Counted from the first letter of the stretch, positions 27,146 to 36,190 are shown. The stretch is 64,000 nucleotides of DNA from Winogradskyella sp. UBA3174 (GCF_002364335.1 NZ_DEXW01000042.1:14803-78802), one strand, 5' to 3'. Numbers and translations: made by a program. Notes: generated from the sequence alone by a model not told the origin.

Positions 27146-28438
27146 TTAAACCAATTGCGGATTCTTAACAAGTTTAAAAGCTTCTTTTAAATCCGCTTTT
27201 AAATCTTCAATATGCTCTATACCAACTGACAAACGAATTAAATCTTTGGTAACACCTGTACTTTCCTGAGCTTCGTCTGGCAACTGTTGATGCGTTGTAC
27301 TTGCCGGATGGATAATCAATGATTTTGTATCTCCGATATTGGCTAACAATGAAAATAGCTTCGTTGTATCTGCAACCTTTTTTGCAGATTCGTAACCACC
27401 TTCTAATCCAAATGTGACAATACCACTTTGCCCTTCTGGCAAATACTTTTTAGCTAATTCATTATAAGGGCTAGATTCTAAACCTGGATAATTAACCCAA
27501 GATACTAGGTCTTGTTGCTCTAACCATTTGGCTAATTCTAGCGCATTTTCACTATGTTTTTTAATGCGAAGTTCTAATGTCTCTAAGCCTTGTATAATTT
27601 GAAATGCATTAAACGGACTCAAAGCTCCTCCATAATCTCGCAAACCTTCAATTCTCACTTTTGCGATAAAAGCAGCTTCTTTTAGAACATCGCTATAAAC
27701 CAAACCGTGATAACCTGCTGATGGCTCTGTGAATTCAGAGAACTTGCCGTTAGACCAATCAAACGAACCAGCATCAATAATAATTCCACCTAAAGCTGTA
27801 CCATTTCCGTTGATATATTTAGTCAAAGAATGAATAACAATATTTGCTCCGTATGCTATCGGGTTTAACAAGTAAGGAGTTGCTACTGTATTATCTACAA
27901 TTAGAGGCACTTTATAGGCTTTCGCTTCTTTCGAAATCGCTTCAATATCTAAAACATCTAATTTTGGATTTCCTAAGGATTCAATAAAGAATACTCTTGT
28001 ATTTTCTTGAGCTGCAGTATTAAAACTTTCGGGATTTGAAGGATCTACGAATGTGGTTGTAATTCCATGTCTTGGCAATGTAACACTCAATAAATTGTAT
28101 GTTCCTCCATACAAACTGCTGGATGCTACAATATGATCACCTCCTTTTAATAATGTCAATAATGTTGTTGCTATTGCAGACGTACCAGATGCTGTGGCAA
28201 CTGCAGCAATACCGCCTTCTAAAGCAGCTAAGCGTTGCTCAAGAATATCATTGGTTGGGTTGTTAATACGTGTGTATATATTCCCTGGTTCTGCTAGCGC
28301 GAAAAGATTAGCAGCATGGTCGGAGTCATTAAAGACATACGCTGTAGATTGATAAATTGGAACGGCTCTTGTCCCTCCATTTTTTGCGACATCATGTCCT
28401 GCATGCAAGGCTTTTGTTGCGAAATTTTGTGTACTCAT
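27146..28438 (-). CDS. MetY-type O-acetylhomoserine sulfhydrylase
   Basis: PLP enzyme of the Cys/Met metabolism family that makes homocysteine directly from O-acetylhomoserine and sulfide. 430 residues, the long form typical of O-acetylhomoserine aminocarboxypropyltransferases. The N-terminal FATKALHAGHDVAKNGGTRA, the segment YTRINNPTNDILEQRLAALE, and the PLP lysine region NIVIHSLTKYINGNGTALGG are clear. It is the first gene after the SAM-I riboswitch, 82 bases after the riboswitch terminator on the minus strand. Confidence 0.93.
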   Translation of the reverse strand: MSTQNFATKALHAGHDVAKNGGTRAVPIYQSTAYVFNDSDHAANLFALAEPGNIYTRINNPTNDILEQRLAALEGGIAAVATASGTSAIATTLLTLLKGGDHIVASSSLYGGTYNLLSVTLPRHGITTTFVDPSNPESFNTAAQENTRVFFIESLGNPKLDVLDIEAISKEAKAYKVPLIVDNTVATPYLLNPIAYGANIVIHSLTKYINGNGTALGGIIIDAGSFDWSNGKFSEFTEPSAGYHGLVYSDVLKEAAFIAKVRIEGLRDYGGALSPFNAFQIIQGLETLELRIKKHSENALELAKWLEQQDLVSWVNYPGLESSPYNELAKKYLPEGQSGIVTFGLEGGYESAKKVADTTKLFSLLANIGDTKSLIIHPASTTHQQLPDEAQESTGVTKDLIRLSVGIEHIEDLKADLKEAFKLVKNPQLV

Positions 28439-28519
28439 TTTTCTAGTTTTTTGAATTAAAATAAATTAAACCAAAAGCCAAATAAGCCTCATTTTGAAGC
28501 ATACTTAATAGAAAAATAT

Positions 28520-28555
28520 TATAAAGAAAACGCTAATTACAAATGAGTAATTAGC
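28520..28555 (-). terminator. Expression-platform terminator of the SAM-I riboswitch
   Basis: Stem GCTAATTAC (28547-28555 read on the minus strand) with GTAATTAGC (28532-28540), loop of 6, followed on the minus strand by GTTTTCTTTAT. It begins 6 bases after the aptamer P1 strand. Confidence 0.7.
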
Positions 28556-28560
28556 CTTGG

Positions 28561-28680
28561 GTTATCTATCCAATAGTTCGATAAATGAATCGAAAATTAA
28601 GTAGAATTTAGCACCTTCTTAATAAGTTTAAGGGTTGCTAAGGCTTCAACGGGTCTATCCCCTCCACCTTTCTTGATAAC
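28561..28680 (-). ncRNA. SAM-I (S-box) riboswitch
   Basis: Read on the minus strand: P1 strand GTTATC, then AAGAAAGGTGGAGGGGATAG, GACCCGTTGAAGCC, TTAGCAACCC, AAGGTGCTAAATTCTAC, a P4 hairpin TTCGAT/ATCGAA and the closing P1 strand GATAAC. These are the conserved S-box blocks in order. The aptamer precedes metY, the metX-like gene and homoserine dehydrogenase and is followed directly by a terminator, so SAM binding should shut the operon off. The rest of the gap to 28883 shows nothing I can name beyond AT-rich promoter sequence. Confidence 0.93.
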
Positions 28681-28882
28681 ATTTCAGTAAGTGTTTGAAT
28701 TTTGTATGTGCAAATATTGCGTTACAAAAATTTAAAAACCTAATAAAATTTCATATTTCTTATTTTTTTAACAGAAAAGAGGCTTCTATTGAACTTAGTA
28801 TTTAACGGATTTAAAACTATTTAAATAAAATTACCACTAAATTTATAGGGTTAAAGTTACGAATTATATAATTTTTAAGTCA

Positions 28883-28907
28883 TATACCCTATTTTATATA
28901 GGGTATA
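28883..28907. promoter_or_regulatory. 25-bp inverted repeat (operator-like) upstream of the P-II gene
   Basis: Perfect 10-base arms TATACCCTAT (28883-28892) and ATAGGGTATA (28898-28907) with a TTTAT spacer, ending 39 bases before the P-II ATG. The G+C core in very AT-rich surroundings makes chance unlikely. No T run follows, so it is not a terminator. Likely site for a dimeric nitrogen or stress regulator. Confidence 0.65.
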
Positions 28908-28946
28908 AATTATATTTAATTATTTTAGCTCATAAATATTTTTTTT

Positions 28947-29285
28947 ATGAAAAAGATCGAAGCAATAATTCGAAAGTCCAAATTTTCTGAAGTTAAAGAA
29001 GCACTGCACGACGTTGGAGTTAATTTCTTCTCTTATTGGGATGTCACAGGTTTAGGAAATGAAACTCATGGATCAGTTTATAGAGGAGTTCCCTACAGCA
29101 CTAGCGATATACAAAGACGCTATTTATCTATAGTAGTTAATGATGATTTTGAAGCTATTACTATTAAAACCATTCTAGAAGCTGCTCAAACTGGACATGT
29201 TGGAGATGGTAAAATATTTGTTTCAGACATTAACGAATGTTACCGCATAAGAACTGGAGAAAAAGGAGGTTCAACACTAAATTAA
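28947..29285 (+). CDS. P-II family nitrogen regulator (GlnB/GlnK type)
   Basis: A 112-residue trimeric signal protein that senses 2-oxoglutarate and ATP/ADP and controls the neighbouring ammonium channel. MKKIEAIIRKSKFSEVKEAL at the start and AQTGHVGDGKIFVSDINE in the C-terminal signature region are standard. In the T-loop Tyr45 and Tyr50 are kept (VYRGVPYSTSD), the second matching the uridylylated tyrosine of E. coli GlnB, but the loop differs from the proteobacterial sequence after it (STSDIQRRY). It is 6 bases before the transporter gene, which makes this a GlnK-amt pair. Confidence 0.93.
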   Translation: MKKIEAIIRKSKFSEVKEALHDVGVNFFSYWDVTGLGNETHGSVYRGVPYSTSDIQRRYLSIVVNDDFEAITIKTILEAAQTGHVGDGKIFVSDINECYRIRTGEKGGSTLN

Positions 29286-29291
29286 TCAACT

Positions 29292-30536
29292 ATGGAATTA
29301 TTGACTACAAATAATGTTTGGATGATGATATGCACAGCCTTAGTGTTTTTTATGCACATGGGTTTTTCTTTACTAGAAATTGGATTAACCAGACAAAAAA
29401 ATACGCTAAACGTACTTTTTAAAAATATTTTTATTATCACTGTTGGATTGCTACTATATTACATAGTTGGCTTTAACCTTATGTATCCTTCAGAATTTAA
29501 TGGTTTTATTGCATGGCCAGATTTTGGTATTGGCCTTGGCGATATGCAAAACGCCTATACTAACGCAGACGGATCTGCTTATGGCGATGGAGGCTACACC
29601 TATTGGACCGACTTTTTATTTCAAGGCATGTTTGCAGCTACAGCCGCCACAATTGTTTCTGGAGCTGTTGCAGAACGAATTAAAATAGGACCCTTTATGA
29701 TTTTTGTAATACTGTATGTTGGCATTATTTACCCTATTGCTGGCTCTTGGAAATGGGGAAAAGGCTTTTTAGACCAAATGGAAACTCCGTTCTATGATTT
29801 TGCTGGCTCAACGCTTGTTCACTCTGTTGGAGGATGGGCAGCACTTGTCGCCGTTTATCTTTTAGGCGCACGAATAGGGAAATTTAAAAATGGAAAACCT
29901 CAAGTTATTTATGGTCATAGCATACCATTAGCGACTTCTGGAGTTCTTATTCTTTGGCTAGGCTGGTTTGGTTTTAATGGTGGCTCTGTACTTTCTGCAA
30001 ATCCAGAGTTGACATCAATAACTTTAGTTACCACATGTTTAGCTGCAGCTTCAGGTGGTGTTTTTGCTGCTATGACATCTTCTTTTTTATACAAGAATTT
30101 AGATTTAACTATGTTTTTAAATGGCATTCTCGGTGGTTTAGTCGCTATTACAGCTGGAGCCGACATCATGTCACCAGGTAATGCTATTGTTATAGGTTCA
30201 TTAGCAGGTGTTTTTATTGTTTTTGGAATTGCTCTAATAGACAAATTAAAATTAGACGACCCAGTTGGAGCCATTGCTGTACATTTAATTTGCGGTCTTT
30301 GGGGTACTTTAGCGGTTGGAATTTTTGGAGAACTTGCTGGTTGGAATCAATTTCTGAGTCAATTAATTGGCATAGGTAGTTATGCCTTAATTTGTGTGAT
30401 TTCTTCTTTCATTATAATTTTTACACTAAAAAAGACTGTCGGAATTAGAGTGTCTGAATTAGAAGAACTAGAAGGCTTAGACATCCACGAACATGGTATG
30501 AGCGCTTATCCAGATTTTAGAATGAACGACCATTAA
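29292..30536 (+). CDS. Ammonium transporter (Amt family)
   Basis: A 414-residue inner-membrane ammonium channel with about 11 membrane segments. The twin pore histidines are visible in STLVHSVGGWAALVAVYLLG and VGAIAVHLICGLWGTLAVGI. The family stretch FQGMFAATAATIVSGAVAER is present, and the cytoplasmic tail has the usual GLDIHEHGMSAYPDF segment. It is paired with the P-II gene, which by analogy blocks the channel when nitrogen is plentiful. Confidence 0.96.
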   Translation: MELLTTNNVWMMICTALVFFMHMGFSLLEIGLTRQKNTLNVLFKNIFIITVGLLLYYIVGFNLMYPSEFNGFIAWPDFGIGLGDMQNAYTNADGSAYGDGGYTYWTDFLFQGMFAATAATIVSGAVAERIKIGPFMIFVILYVGIIYPIAGSWKWGKGFLDQMETPFYDFAGSTLVHSVGGWAALVAVYLLGARIGKFKNGKPQVIYGHSIPLATSGVLILWLGWFGFNGGSVLSANPELTSITLVTTCLAAASGGVFAAMTSSFLYKNLDLTMFLNGILGGLVAITAGADIMSPGNAIVIGSLAGVFIVFGIALIDKLKLDDPVGAIAVHLICGLWGTLAVGIFGELAGWNQFLSQLIGIGSYALICVISSFIIIFTLKKTVGIRVSELEELEGLDIHEHGMSAYPDFRMNDH

Positions 30537-30589
30537 TACATTTTAAGATATCCTTATGTTTTAGAATTTTCAATCCTCATTTTAATACG

Positions 30590-30597
30590 TACTTTTG
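30590..30597 (+). promoter_or_regulatory. -7 promoter box of metK
   Basis: TACTTTTG matches TAnnTTTG. The transcript would start near 30601, just ahead of the riboswitch stem at 30610, which supports both calls. Confidence 0.55.
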
Positions 30598-30605
30598 TGT
30601 CTTAT

Positions 30606-30660
30606 TAAAAGAGGAAGATTTGACTGATTGCAACCTCTGCAAAAAAAATGCTAAAGACAG
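30606..30660 (+). ncRNA. SAM-II type riboswitch upstream of metK
   Basis: P1 AGAGG (30610-30614) pairs with CCTCT (30634-30638) around a 19-base loop that contains GATTTG and TTGCAA. It is followed after an A-rich joint by GCTAAAG (30650-30656). These blocks and spacings fit the SAM-II pseudoknot class. The segment AGATTTGAC (30616-30624) is perfectly complementary to GTCAAATCT at 30684-30692, 20 bases before the metK ATG, which gives an alternative fold. No U-run is present, so control would be at translation. Confidence 0.75.
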
Positions 30661-30711
30661 TGTTATGCTTTCCTTACCATTACGTCAAATCTAGAATAAA
30701 AATAAAATTAT

Positions 30712-31965
30712 ATGGCGTATTTATTTACCTCAGAAAGTGTTTCTGAAGGACATCCAGATAAAGTAGCAGATCAAATTAGTGATGCTTTAATAGACAATTT
30801 TTTAGCCTTTGATCCAGAATCTAAAGTAGCTTGCGAGACTCTAGTTACCACCGGACAAGTTGTACTAGCAGGAGAAGTAAAATCTAACACTTATCTCGAT
30901 GTACAAAAAATTGCAAGAGATACCATCAACAAAATTGGCTATACAAAAAGTGAGTATATGTTTGATGGAAATTCTTGTGGAGTATTTTCTGCAATACACG
31001 AACAGTCAGAAGATATTAATCGTGGTGTAGATCGTGCTTCTAAAGAAGAACAAGGTGCAGGCGATCAAGGCATGATGTTTGGCTATGCAACGAGTGAAAC
31101 GGATAATTACATGCCATTAGCTTTAGACCTTTCTCATAGAATCTTAAAAGAATTAGCAGAATTACGTCGCGAGAACAAAGCTATTGACTATTTAAGACCA
31201 GACTCTAAAAGTCAGGTTACCATAGAATATAGCGATGATAATACACCTCAACGTATTGAAGCAATAGTTGTATCTACACAGCATGATGATTTTGATGAAG
31301 ATGATACTATGCTAGCTAAAATCAGAAAAGATATTGTTGAAATATTAATTCCTCGAGTTGTGGCTAAATTACCTGAAAATATTCAATCGTTATTTAATGA
31401 TGATATTAAATACCACATAAATCCAACAGGGAAATTTGTGATTGGAGGACCTCACGGAGATACAGGATTAACAGGTCGTAAAATAATTGTGGATACCTAT
31501 GGAGGAAAAGGCGCACATGGTGGTGGAGCATTTTCTGGAAAAGACCCAAGTAAAGTAGACAGAAGTGCAGCTTATGCAACCAGGCATATCGCTAAAAACC
31601 TTGTAGCTTCAGGTTTATGCGAAGAAGTTTTAGTACAAGTTTCTTATGCGATTGGTGTTGTAGAACCTATGGGAATCTTTATAGATACATACGGAACCTG
31701 TCCTTTCAATTTAACCGATAGTGAAATCGCAAAAAAAGTATCTAGCATATTTGATATGAGACCAGCCGCTATTGAAAGTCGTTTAAAATTAAGACAACCA
31801 ATGTATAGCGAAACCGCGGCTTACGGACACATGGGACGGGATAACGAAGTGGTTAGTAAAACATTTCAACAACCAAATGGAGCACCTGTGACTATGGATG
31901 TAGAACTTTTCACTTGGGAAAAATTAGACTATTTAGATAAAGTTAAGTCTGCTTTTGATATCTAA
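30712..31965 (+). CDS. metK: MetK, S-adenosylmethionine synthetase
   Basis: Makes SAM from methionine and ATP in the cytoplasm. The 417 residues begin MAYLFTSESVSEGHPDKVAD and show GAGDQGMMFGYATSETDNYM (loop) and GGGAFSGKDPSKVDRSAAYA (phosphate-binding), the two family signatures. A segment of about 25 residues after REN (AIDYLRPDSKSQVTIEY) is normal for the family. Preceded by a SAM-II-type riboswitch and followed by a terminator, so it is a single-gene unit controlled by its own product. Confidence 0.97.
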   Translation: MAYLFTSESVSEGHPDKVADQISDALIDNFLAFDPESKVACETLVTTGQVVLAGEVKSNTYLDVQKIARDTINKIGYTKSEYMFDGNSCGVFSAIHEQSEDINRGVDRASKEEQGAGDQGMMFGYATSETDNYMPLALDLSHRILKELAELRRENKAIDYLRPDSKSQVTIEYSDDNTPQRIEAIVVSTQHDDFDEDDTMLAKIRKDIVEILIPRVVAKLPENIQSLFNDDIKYHINPTGKFVIGGPHGDTGLTGRKIIVDTYGGKGAHGGGAFSGKDPSKVDRSAAYATRHIAKNLVASGLCEEVLVQVSYAIGVVEPMGIFIDTYGTCPFNLTDSEIAKKVSSIFDMRPAAIESRLKLRQPMYSETAAYGHMGRDNEVVSKTFQQPNGAPVTMDVELFTWEKLDYLDKVKSAFDI

Positions 31966-31991
31966 AAAAGATAAATTAAAATCAACTCAAG

Positions 31992-32026
31992 AACCCTCAT
32001 GATATTATTTATGAGGGTTTCCTTTT
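31992..32026 (+). terminator. Terminator after metK
   Basis: Stem AACCCTCAT (31992-32000) / ATGAGGGTT (32011-32019), then TCCTTTTG. It stands 26 bases after the metK stop. Confidence 0.75.
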
Positions 32027-32117
32027 GTCGAATATCCTGAAACTTAGGTAGGAGTTTAAATCATACATCTGTTTTATAGTAAATAGATAAACCAAACTCA
32101 ATTTAAATCAACACATT

Positions 32118-33938
32118 ATGAACAACATTAAAAAAATCCCAAATCTTATTTTAATGCTATTGTTTTCGCTATTCATTGTTACCTCTTGTCAAAAAGATGA
32201 AACCAACTCAAGCGGAGGCGAACAACAAGAAAATATTCCAAATACATTTAGCGAATATTTTGGCAATGACATTTCACGAGACTTTCTTGGTAACGTCATA
32301 GACACCAACAAAAACCCTATTGAAGGAGTTACAATTACCATTGGTAACGAAACAGCAACAACAGACAGCAACGGTGTTTTTATAATTAATAATGCCAATG
32401 TAAAAGAACGATTTGGTTATGTAAAAGCTGAAAAAGAAGGTTATATTCATGGCTCGCGAGCTGTAGTGCCCTCAAACGGAACAAACAAAGTCACTATAAT
32501 GTTACTGGAAGCTACAGTTGTAGGTACGGTAAATAGCGGAACCGCACAGACAGTAGCCATGGGAGATGGTAGCTCTGTAAGTTTTGAAGGTGATTTTATT
32601 AAAGAAGATGGCTCTGAATACACTGGTTCTGTAGATGTAATTATGCATCGTTTAGATCCTGCAGATGAGGACATGCCAATGCAAATGCCAGGCATGTTAT
32701 ATGCCGAAAATGAAGAAGGCGCAGAACGTATGCTACAAACGTTAGGAATGCTCGCTGTAGAATTAAGAGGAACAAATGGTGAAGATTTAAATTTACCTGA
32801 AGGCTCAAGTTCTGAGATTAGAATTCCTTTAGACCCAAGTCTTATGAGTATTGCACCTACAACAATTCCACTATGGTATTTTGACGAAGTGAATGGGTAT
32901 TGGAAAGAAGAAGGTCTAGCGACTTTGCAAGGCAATATGTATGTTGGTTCAGTATCTCATTTCTCATTTTGGAATTGTGATATCCCAGCCGAAGCAATTA
33001 CACTTTGTATTTCTGTTTTAGATAATCAAGAAAATGCATTAAGCAACTTATATGCAACAATCACAAGTGCAACCTTTGGAACACGAGGTAGTTTTACTAA
33101 CGAAAACGGAGAAGTTTGTGGCTTTGTCCCTAGCAACGAAACGTTAGAACTAAATATCTACAGTTATGATTTCTGTGGAAGCGAACCATTATATACAGAA
33201 TCCGTTGGACCTTATACTATGGACTCTAATATTTCGGTAATTGTCCCTGACAATACAGATATTATTTCAGAAACAGTTACTGGTAGTTTTAACACTTGCG
33301 ATGGTAATTCTATCACAGATGGTTATGTACAATTAACTTATGGCAACCAAACCTACACTAACATTGTTACAAATGGTAGCTTCGAAATCAGCTTATTACG
33401 TTGTGAGGCAGACAATACGTTTGCGATTAAAGGTTATGACTATATAAACCTTCAAACCACAAGCACTATTAGTTATACATTCACTACAGCATTAACAGAT
33501 ATAGGCACTATTAGTGCTTGTGATACTGTTACAGAATTTATACAATACACTATTGATGATAATGACCAAGTGTTCATACTAGAAGGTATTTCTGCCAATT
33601 TTTATTCTGAAGGACCAAATGCTAATGGACCAAACTTAGATATTTTTGGAAATGGAAATGACCAAGGCACAACATGTTTTTACATATACGGAGTACTTAA
33701 CGATCCAGACTATTTAGGAACCTATGATAATTATCTTTTTAATGAAACTGATGATACAGGTTTCTTTATTGGAGAATGTTTAAGTGTTTCAGATACAAAT
33801 AATAATATTACTTACAACTTAAGTACACTCGGTGAGGTTGATGATTATATTGATATCAACTTCTCAGGTTCTTATGAAGATTTCAATAACGTACCACATA
33901 CCATTACTGGTGTTATCCATGTTTTACGCGACCAATAA
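32118..33938 (+). CDS. Exported lipoprotein with carboxypeptidase-regulatory-like domain
   Basis: A 606-residue lipoprotein with lipobox Cys24 (LFIVTSCQKDE) and a polar linker. A carboxypeptidase-regulatory-like beta-sandwich (about 55-115; GNVIDTNKNPIEGVTITIG, TTDSNGVFIINN) is followed by a domain with conserved PLWYFDEVNGYWKEEGLATL and VGSVSHFSFWNCD, a pattern seen in large Bacteroidota surface proteins, and then two further beta domains. It probably sits on the outer-membrane surface. Function unknown. The gene at 34100 looks like a shortened copy of its N-terminus. Confidence 0.8.
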   Translation: MNNIKKIPNLILMLLFSLFIVTSCQKDETNSSGGEQQENIPNTFSEYFGNDISRDFLGNVIDTNKNPIEGVTITIGNETATTDSNGVFIINNANVKERFGYVKAEKEGYIHGSRAVVPSNGTNKVTIMLLEATVVGTVNSGTAQTVAMGDGSSVSFEGDFIKEDGSEYTGSVDVIMHRLDPADEDMPMQMPGMLYAENEEGAERMLQTLGMLAVELRGTNGEDLNLPEGSSSEIRIPLDPSLMSIAPTTIPLWYFDEVNGYWKEEGLATLQGNMYVGSVSHFSFWNCDIPAEAITLCISVLDNQENALSNLYATITSATFGTRGSFTNENGEVCGFVPSNETLELNIYSYDFCGSEPLYTESVGPYTMDSNISVIVPDNTDIISETVTGSFNTCDGNSITDGYVQLTYGNQTYTNIVTNGSFEISLLRCEADNTFAIKGYDYINLQTTSTISYTFTTALTDIGTISACDTVTEFIQYTIDDNDQVFILEGISANFYSEGPNANGPNLDIFGNGNDQGTTCFYIYGVLNDPDYLGTYDNYLFNETDDTGFFIGECLSVSDTNNNITYNLSTLGEVDDYIDINFSGSYEDFNNVPHTITGVIHVLRDQ

Positions 33939-33960
33939 AAATAGTATATAAAATTAAAAA

Positions 33961-33999
33961 AGCCTACGATTCTAACGTTATAGAATCGTAGGCTTTTAT
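33961..33999. terminator. Strong hairpin terminator between two lipoprotein genes
   Basis: A perfect 14-base stem AGCCTACGATTCTA (33961-33974) / TAGAATCGTAGGCT (33981-33994), preceded by AAAAA and followed by TTTATTT. Confidence 0.8.
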
Positions 34000-34099
34000 T
34001 TGTGAGAATTTTAACGCAAAAGTTTTAAGGTTTTTTTAAATTTACTCATCATCAATCATCATATCCCTGCTCTAAAACTGCAGAGTATACAATCAAAAA

Positions 34100-34480
34100 A
34101 TGAAATCTATTAAATCAATCTTTAAGGTATTGACTATGTGCCTTATTCTCACTTCAGCTTGTAAAACAGACGGTGATTATTCAGACAATAATACACTAAA
34201 TACAAGTCCTAAGTATTTATCTGAATACTTAGGTGAAAATAAATCTAAAGATTTTACTGGCTATATATTAGATGAAAATAAAACCCCTCTTGAGGGTGCC
34301 ATCGTTAATGTTCATTTCGCTTCTCTTGAAACAAAAAAGCATGGTTACAAAAACAATACACGAAGCATCATTCCTAGTGACAGTATCATAAGTGTAAAAA
34401 TACAATTACAAAAAGAAAGTGATTTGTGCTTGCATTGGTTCTGCAAGCACAATCATTCACTACCTGATCCTAATAATTAA
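34100..34480 (+). CDS. Short lipoprotein, apparent truncated paralogue of the 32118 gene
   Basis: A 126-residue lipoprotein (Cys21 in LILTSACKTDGD). Residues 36-90 follow the start of the 32118 protein: SEYLGENKSKDFTGYILDEN against SEYFGNDISRDFLGNVIDTN, then TPLEGAIVNV against NPIEGVTITI, and TRSIIPSDSIISVKIQL against SRAVVPSNGTNKVTIML. The central part of the regulatory domain, about 25 residues, is missing, and the protein ends in an unrelated tail soon after. It looks like a duplicate that has lost its downstream domains. It may be non-functional although the frame is open. Confidence 0.6.
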   Translation: MKSIKSIFKVLTMCLILTSACKTDGDYSDNNTLNTSPKYLSEYLGENKSKDFTGYILDENKTPLEGAIVNVHFASLETKKHGYKNNTRSIIPSDSIISVKIQLQKESDLCLHWFCKHNHSLPDPNN

Positions 34481-34486
34481 TTACTT

Positions 34487-36043
34487 TTAGTCTTTACCAC
34501 CATCGCGCTGTGGCGAACGTGGTTCTGGCCACGTGCGTTGTTCGCCTGTTCTAGAATTAATAGGTAATATAATTTTTTCTCTAGACGTTTTCTCATCATC
34601 TTCAGAAGCCATGTAGGCTAAAATTGCAGTTAAAATAGCATTGTTTCTAACATCATCGAATATAATTTTGTCGTAAGTATCTCTGTTGGTATGCCATGTA
34701 TAATTCCAATATGACCAGTTCAACGCACTTAAATTAAATGCTGGCGCACCAGCTGCAACAAAAGACGCATTATCAGAACCTCCTCCACTTGGGTTACCAG
34801 GGAAACTAGTTTCAATATGTTTTGTAATATCTCTTGGCACTGCATACAACCAACGCGATAAATAATCATAAGCATGCAAAAAGCCAGCTCCCGAAATATT
34901 TACAACACGACCTGTCCCGTTATCTTGATTAAATAAAGCTTGCATATTCTCAACAATTTCTGGGTGATCTTCTACAAAAGCACGAGATCCATTTAAACCT
35001 TGTTCTTCACTTCCCCAATGACCCACCAAAATAGTTCGTTTAGGGTTTGGGTAGTACTTTTTAAGTAAACGCATGGCTTCCATCATTACTAAAGTCCCAG
35101 TACCATTATCTGTTGCGCCTGTTGCTCCATCCCAAGAATCGAAATGTGCTGAGAGAATAATGTATTCTTCTGGTCTTTCTGAACCCTTTATTTCTGCAAT
35201 CGTATTAAATGTTGGTACGCGGCCTAATTCCTTAGATTGTGCAACTATTTTAAGTTTTGGTGTATTGCCAGATTCTGTCATACGATATAACATCGTGTAA
35301 TCTTCTAATTCTAAATCTACAGTCGGTATTTTCTTTGTTCTAGCACTAAAAATTTTGTTAACACCAAAACCCCTAGACCAATTACTTGCTACAATACCAG
35401 CAGCACCTGCATCTTCTAATACCGTAATTATAGATCTAGAAGTAAAACCAGTTCTACCAATATTAGTTCGCCATTCTTTAGATTGTGCATTACGCTCATC
35501 TTTCATTTTTTGAAAAGAGTCTTCCGTTGCAAACTCTTCCCAATTATAATCTGGACGACCTGTTGGTTGTTTCATAGATATTAAAACAAACTTACCTTTT
35601 ACCTCTGGTAACCATTTTTGAAAAGACAATGAATCTTTAATATTTTCTGGTAGTGTAATAACATCTGCAGTGATCCCTTTTTCTGAGGTACTTGGATTCC
35701 AAGCCAATTGCATACCACGTAAACTTTGTACACGAGGCGAAATCATATCTATGTGTGTGATGCCACGTTCCCAACCACGCCATTCTCCCCATTTTTCATT
35801 TCTTGCAGTAACTCCCCAAGATTTATATTTTGCAACAGCCCAATCGTGTGCTTGTCGCATTTGTGGAGTTCCTACTAATCGAGGCCCAATAACATCTAGC
35901 ATTTCGTGGCCAAGGTTTTCTAATTGTGAGTTTTCATTGGCTTCTGTAATTATGTTCTCAATAACAGGATTTTTGTCTTGCGCTTGTAAACTACTAAAGC
36001 AAAGACCTAATACTAAAACAGTGGTAAATAATAGTCGTTTCAT
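34487..36043 (-). CDS. M28-family zinc aminopeptidase, exported
   Basis: Signal peptide MKRLLFTTVLVLGLCFSSLQ from the ATG at 36043 (518 residues); the upstream in-frame ATG would add a 26-residue polar stretch before the signal and is rejected. A protease-associated (PA) domain (about 130-290) is inserted before the zinc core. The M28 metal ligands are visible in ILSAHFDSWDGATGATDNGTG, here split as SAHFDSWDG and TDNGTG, then GSEEQGLNGSRAF, FNQDNGTG and YTWHTNRDTYDK. It likely trims peptides in the periplasm or outside the cell. Single gene; convergent with 34100. Confidence 0.9.
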   Translation of the reverse strand: MKRLLFTTVLVLGLCFSSLQAQDKNPVIENIITEANENSQLENLGHEMLDVIGPRLVGTPQMRQAHDWAVAKYKSWGVTARNEKWGEWRGWERGITHIDMISPRVQSLRGMQLAWNPSTSEKGITADVITLPENIKDSLSFQKWLPEVKGKFVLISMKQPTGRPDYNWEEFATEDSFQKMKDERNAQSKEWRTNIGRTGFTSRSIITVLEDAGAAGIVASNWSRGFGVNKIFSARTKKIPTVDLELEDYTMLYRMTESGNTPKLKIVAQSKELGRVPTFNTIAEIKGSERPEEYIILSAHFDSWDGATGATDNGTGTLVMMEAMRLLKKYYPNPKRTILVGHWGSEEQGLNGSRAFVEDHPEIVENMQALFNQDNGTGRVVNISGAGFLHAYDYLSRWLYAVPRDITKHIETSFPGNPSGGGSDNASFVAAGAPAFNLSALNWSYWNYTWHTNRDTYDKIIFDDVRNNAILTAILAYMASEDDEKTSREKIILPINSRTGEQRTWPEPRSPQRDGGKD

Positions 36044-36190
36044 GTGTTTATGTTTATTGTTTTTAATGGTAATATGCTGCTCGCTATTAATCATTCCCTT
36101 GAGTGATAAAACTTTTAGCATGCTCGTTTCATTTTTTGTTGGTTTAGATTTTTAAATTACAACTTTTGAGTGGAACGCTATGTTAAAATG

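Noticed and set aside
32189..32935. Long open frames on the minus strand inside the 32118 lipoprotein gene
   Set aside because: Shadow frames opposite a clear lipoprotein; no family features.
36044..36121. 26-residue extension of the M28 peptidase
   Set aside because: It precedes the signal peptide and is polar; exported proteins start with the signal.
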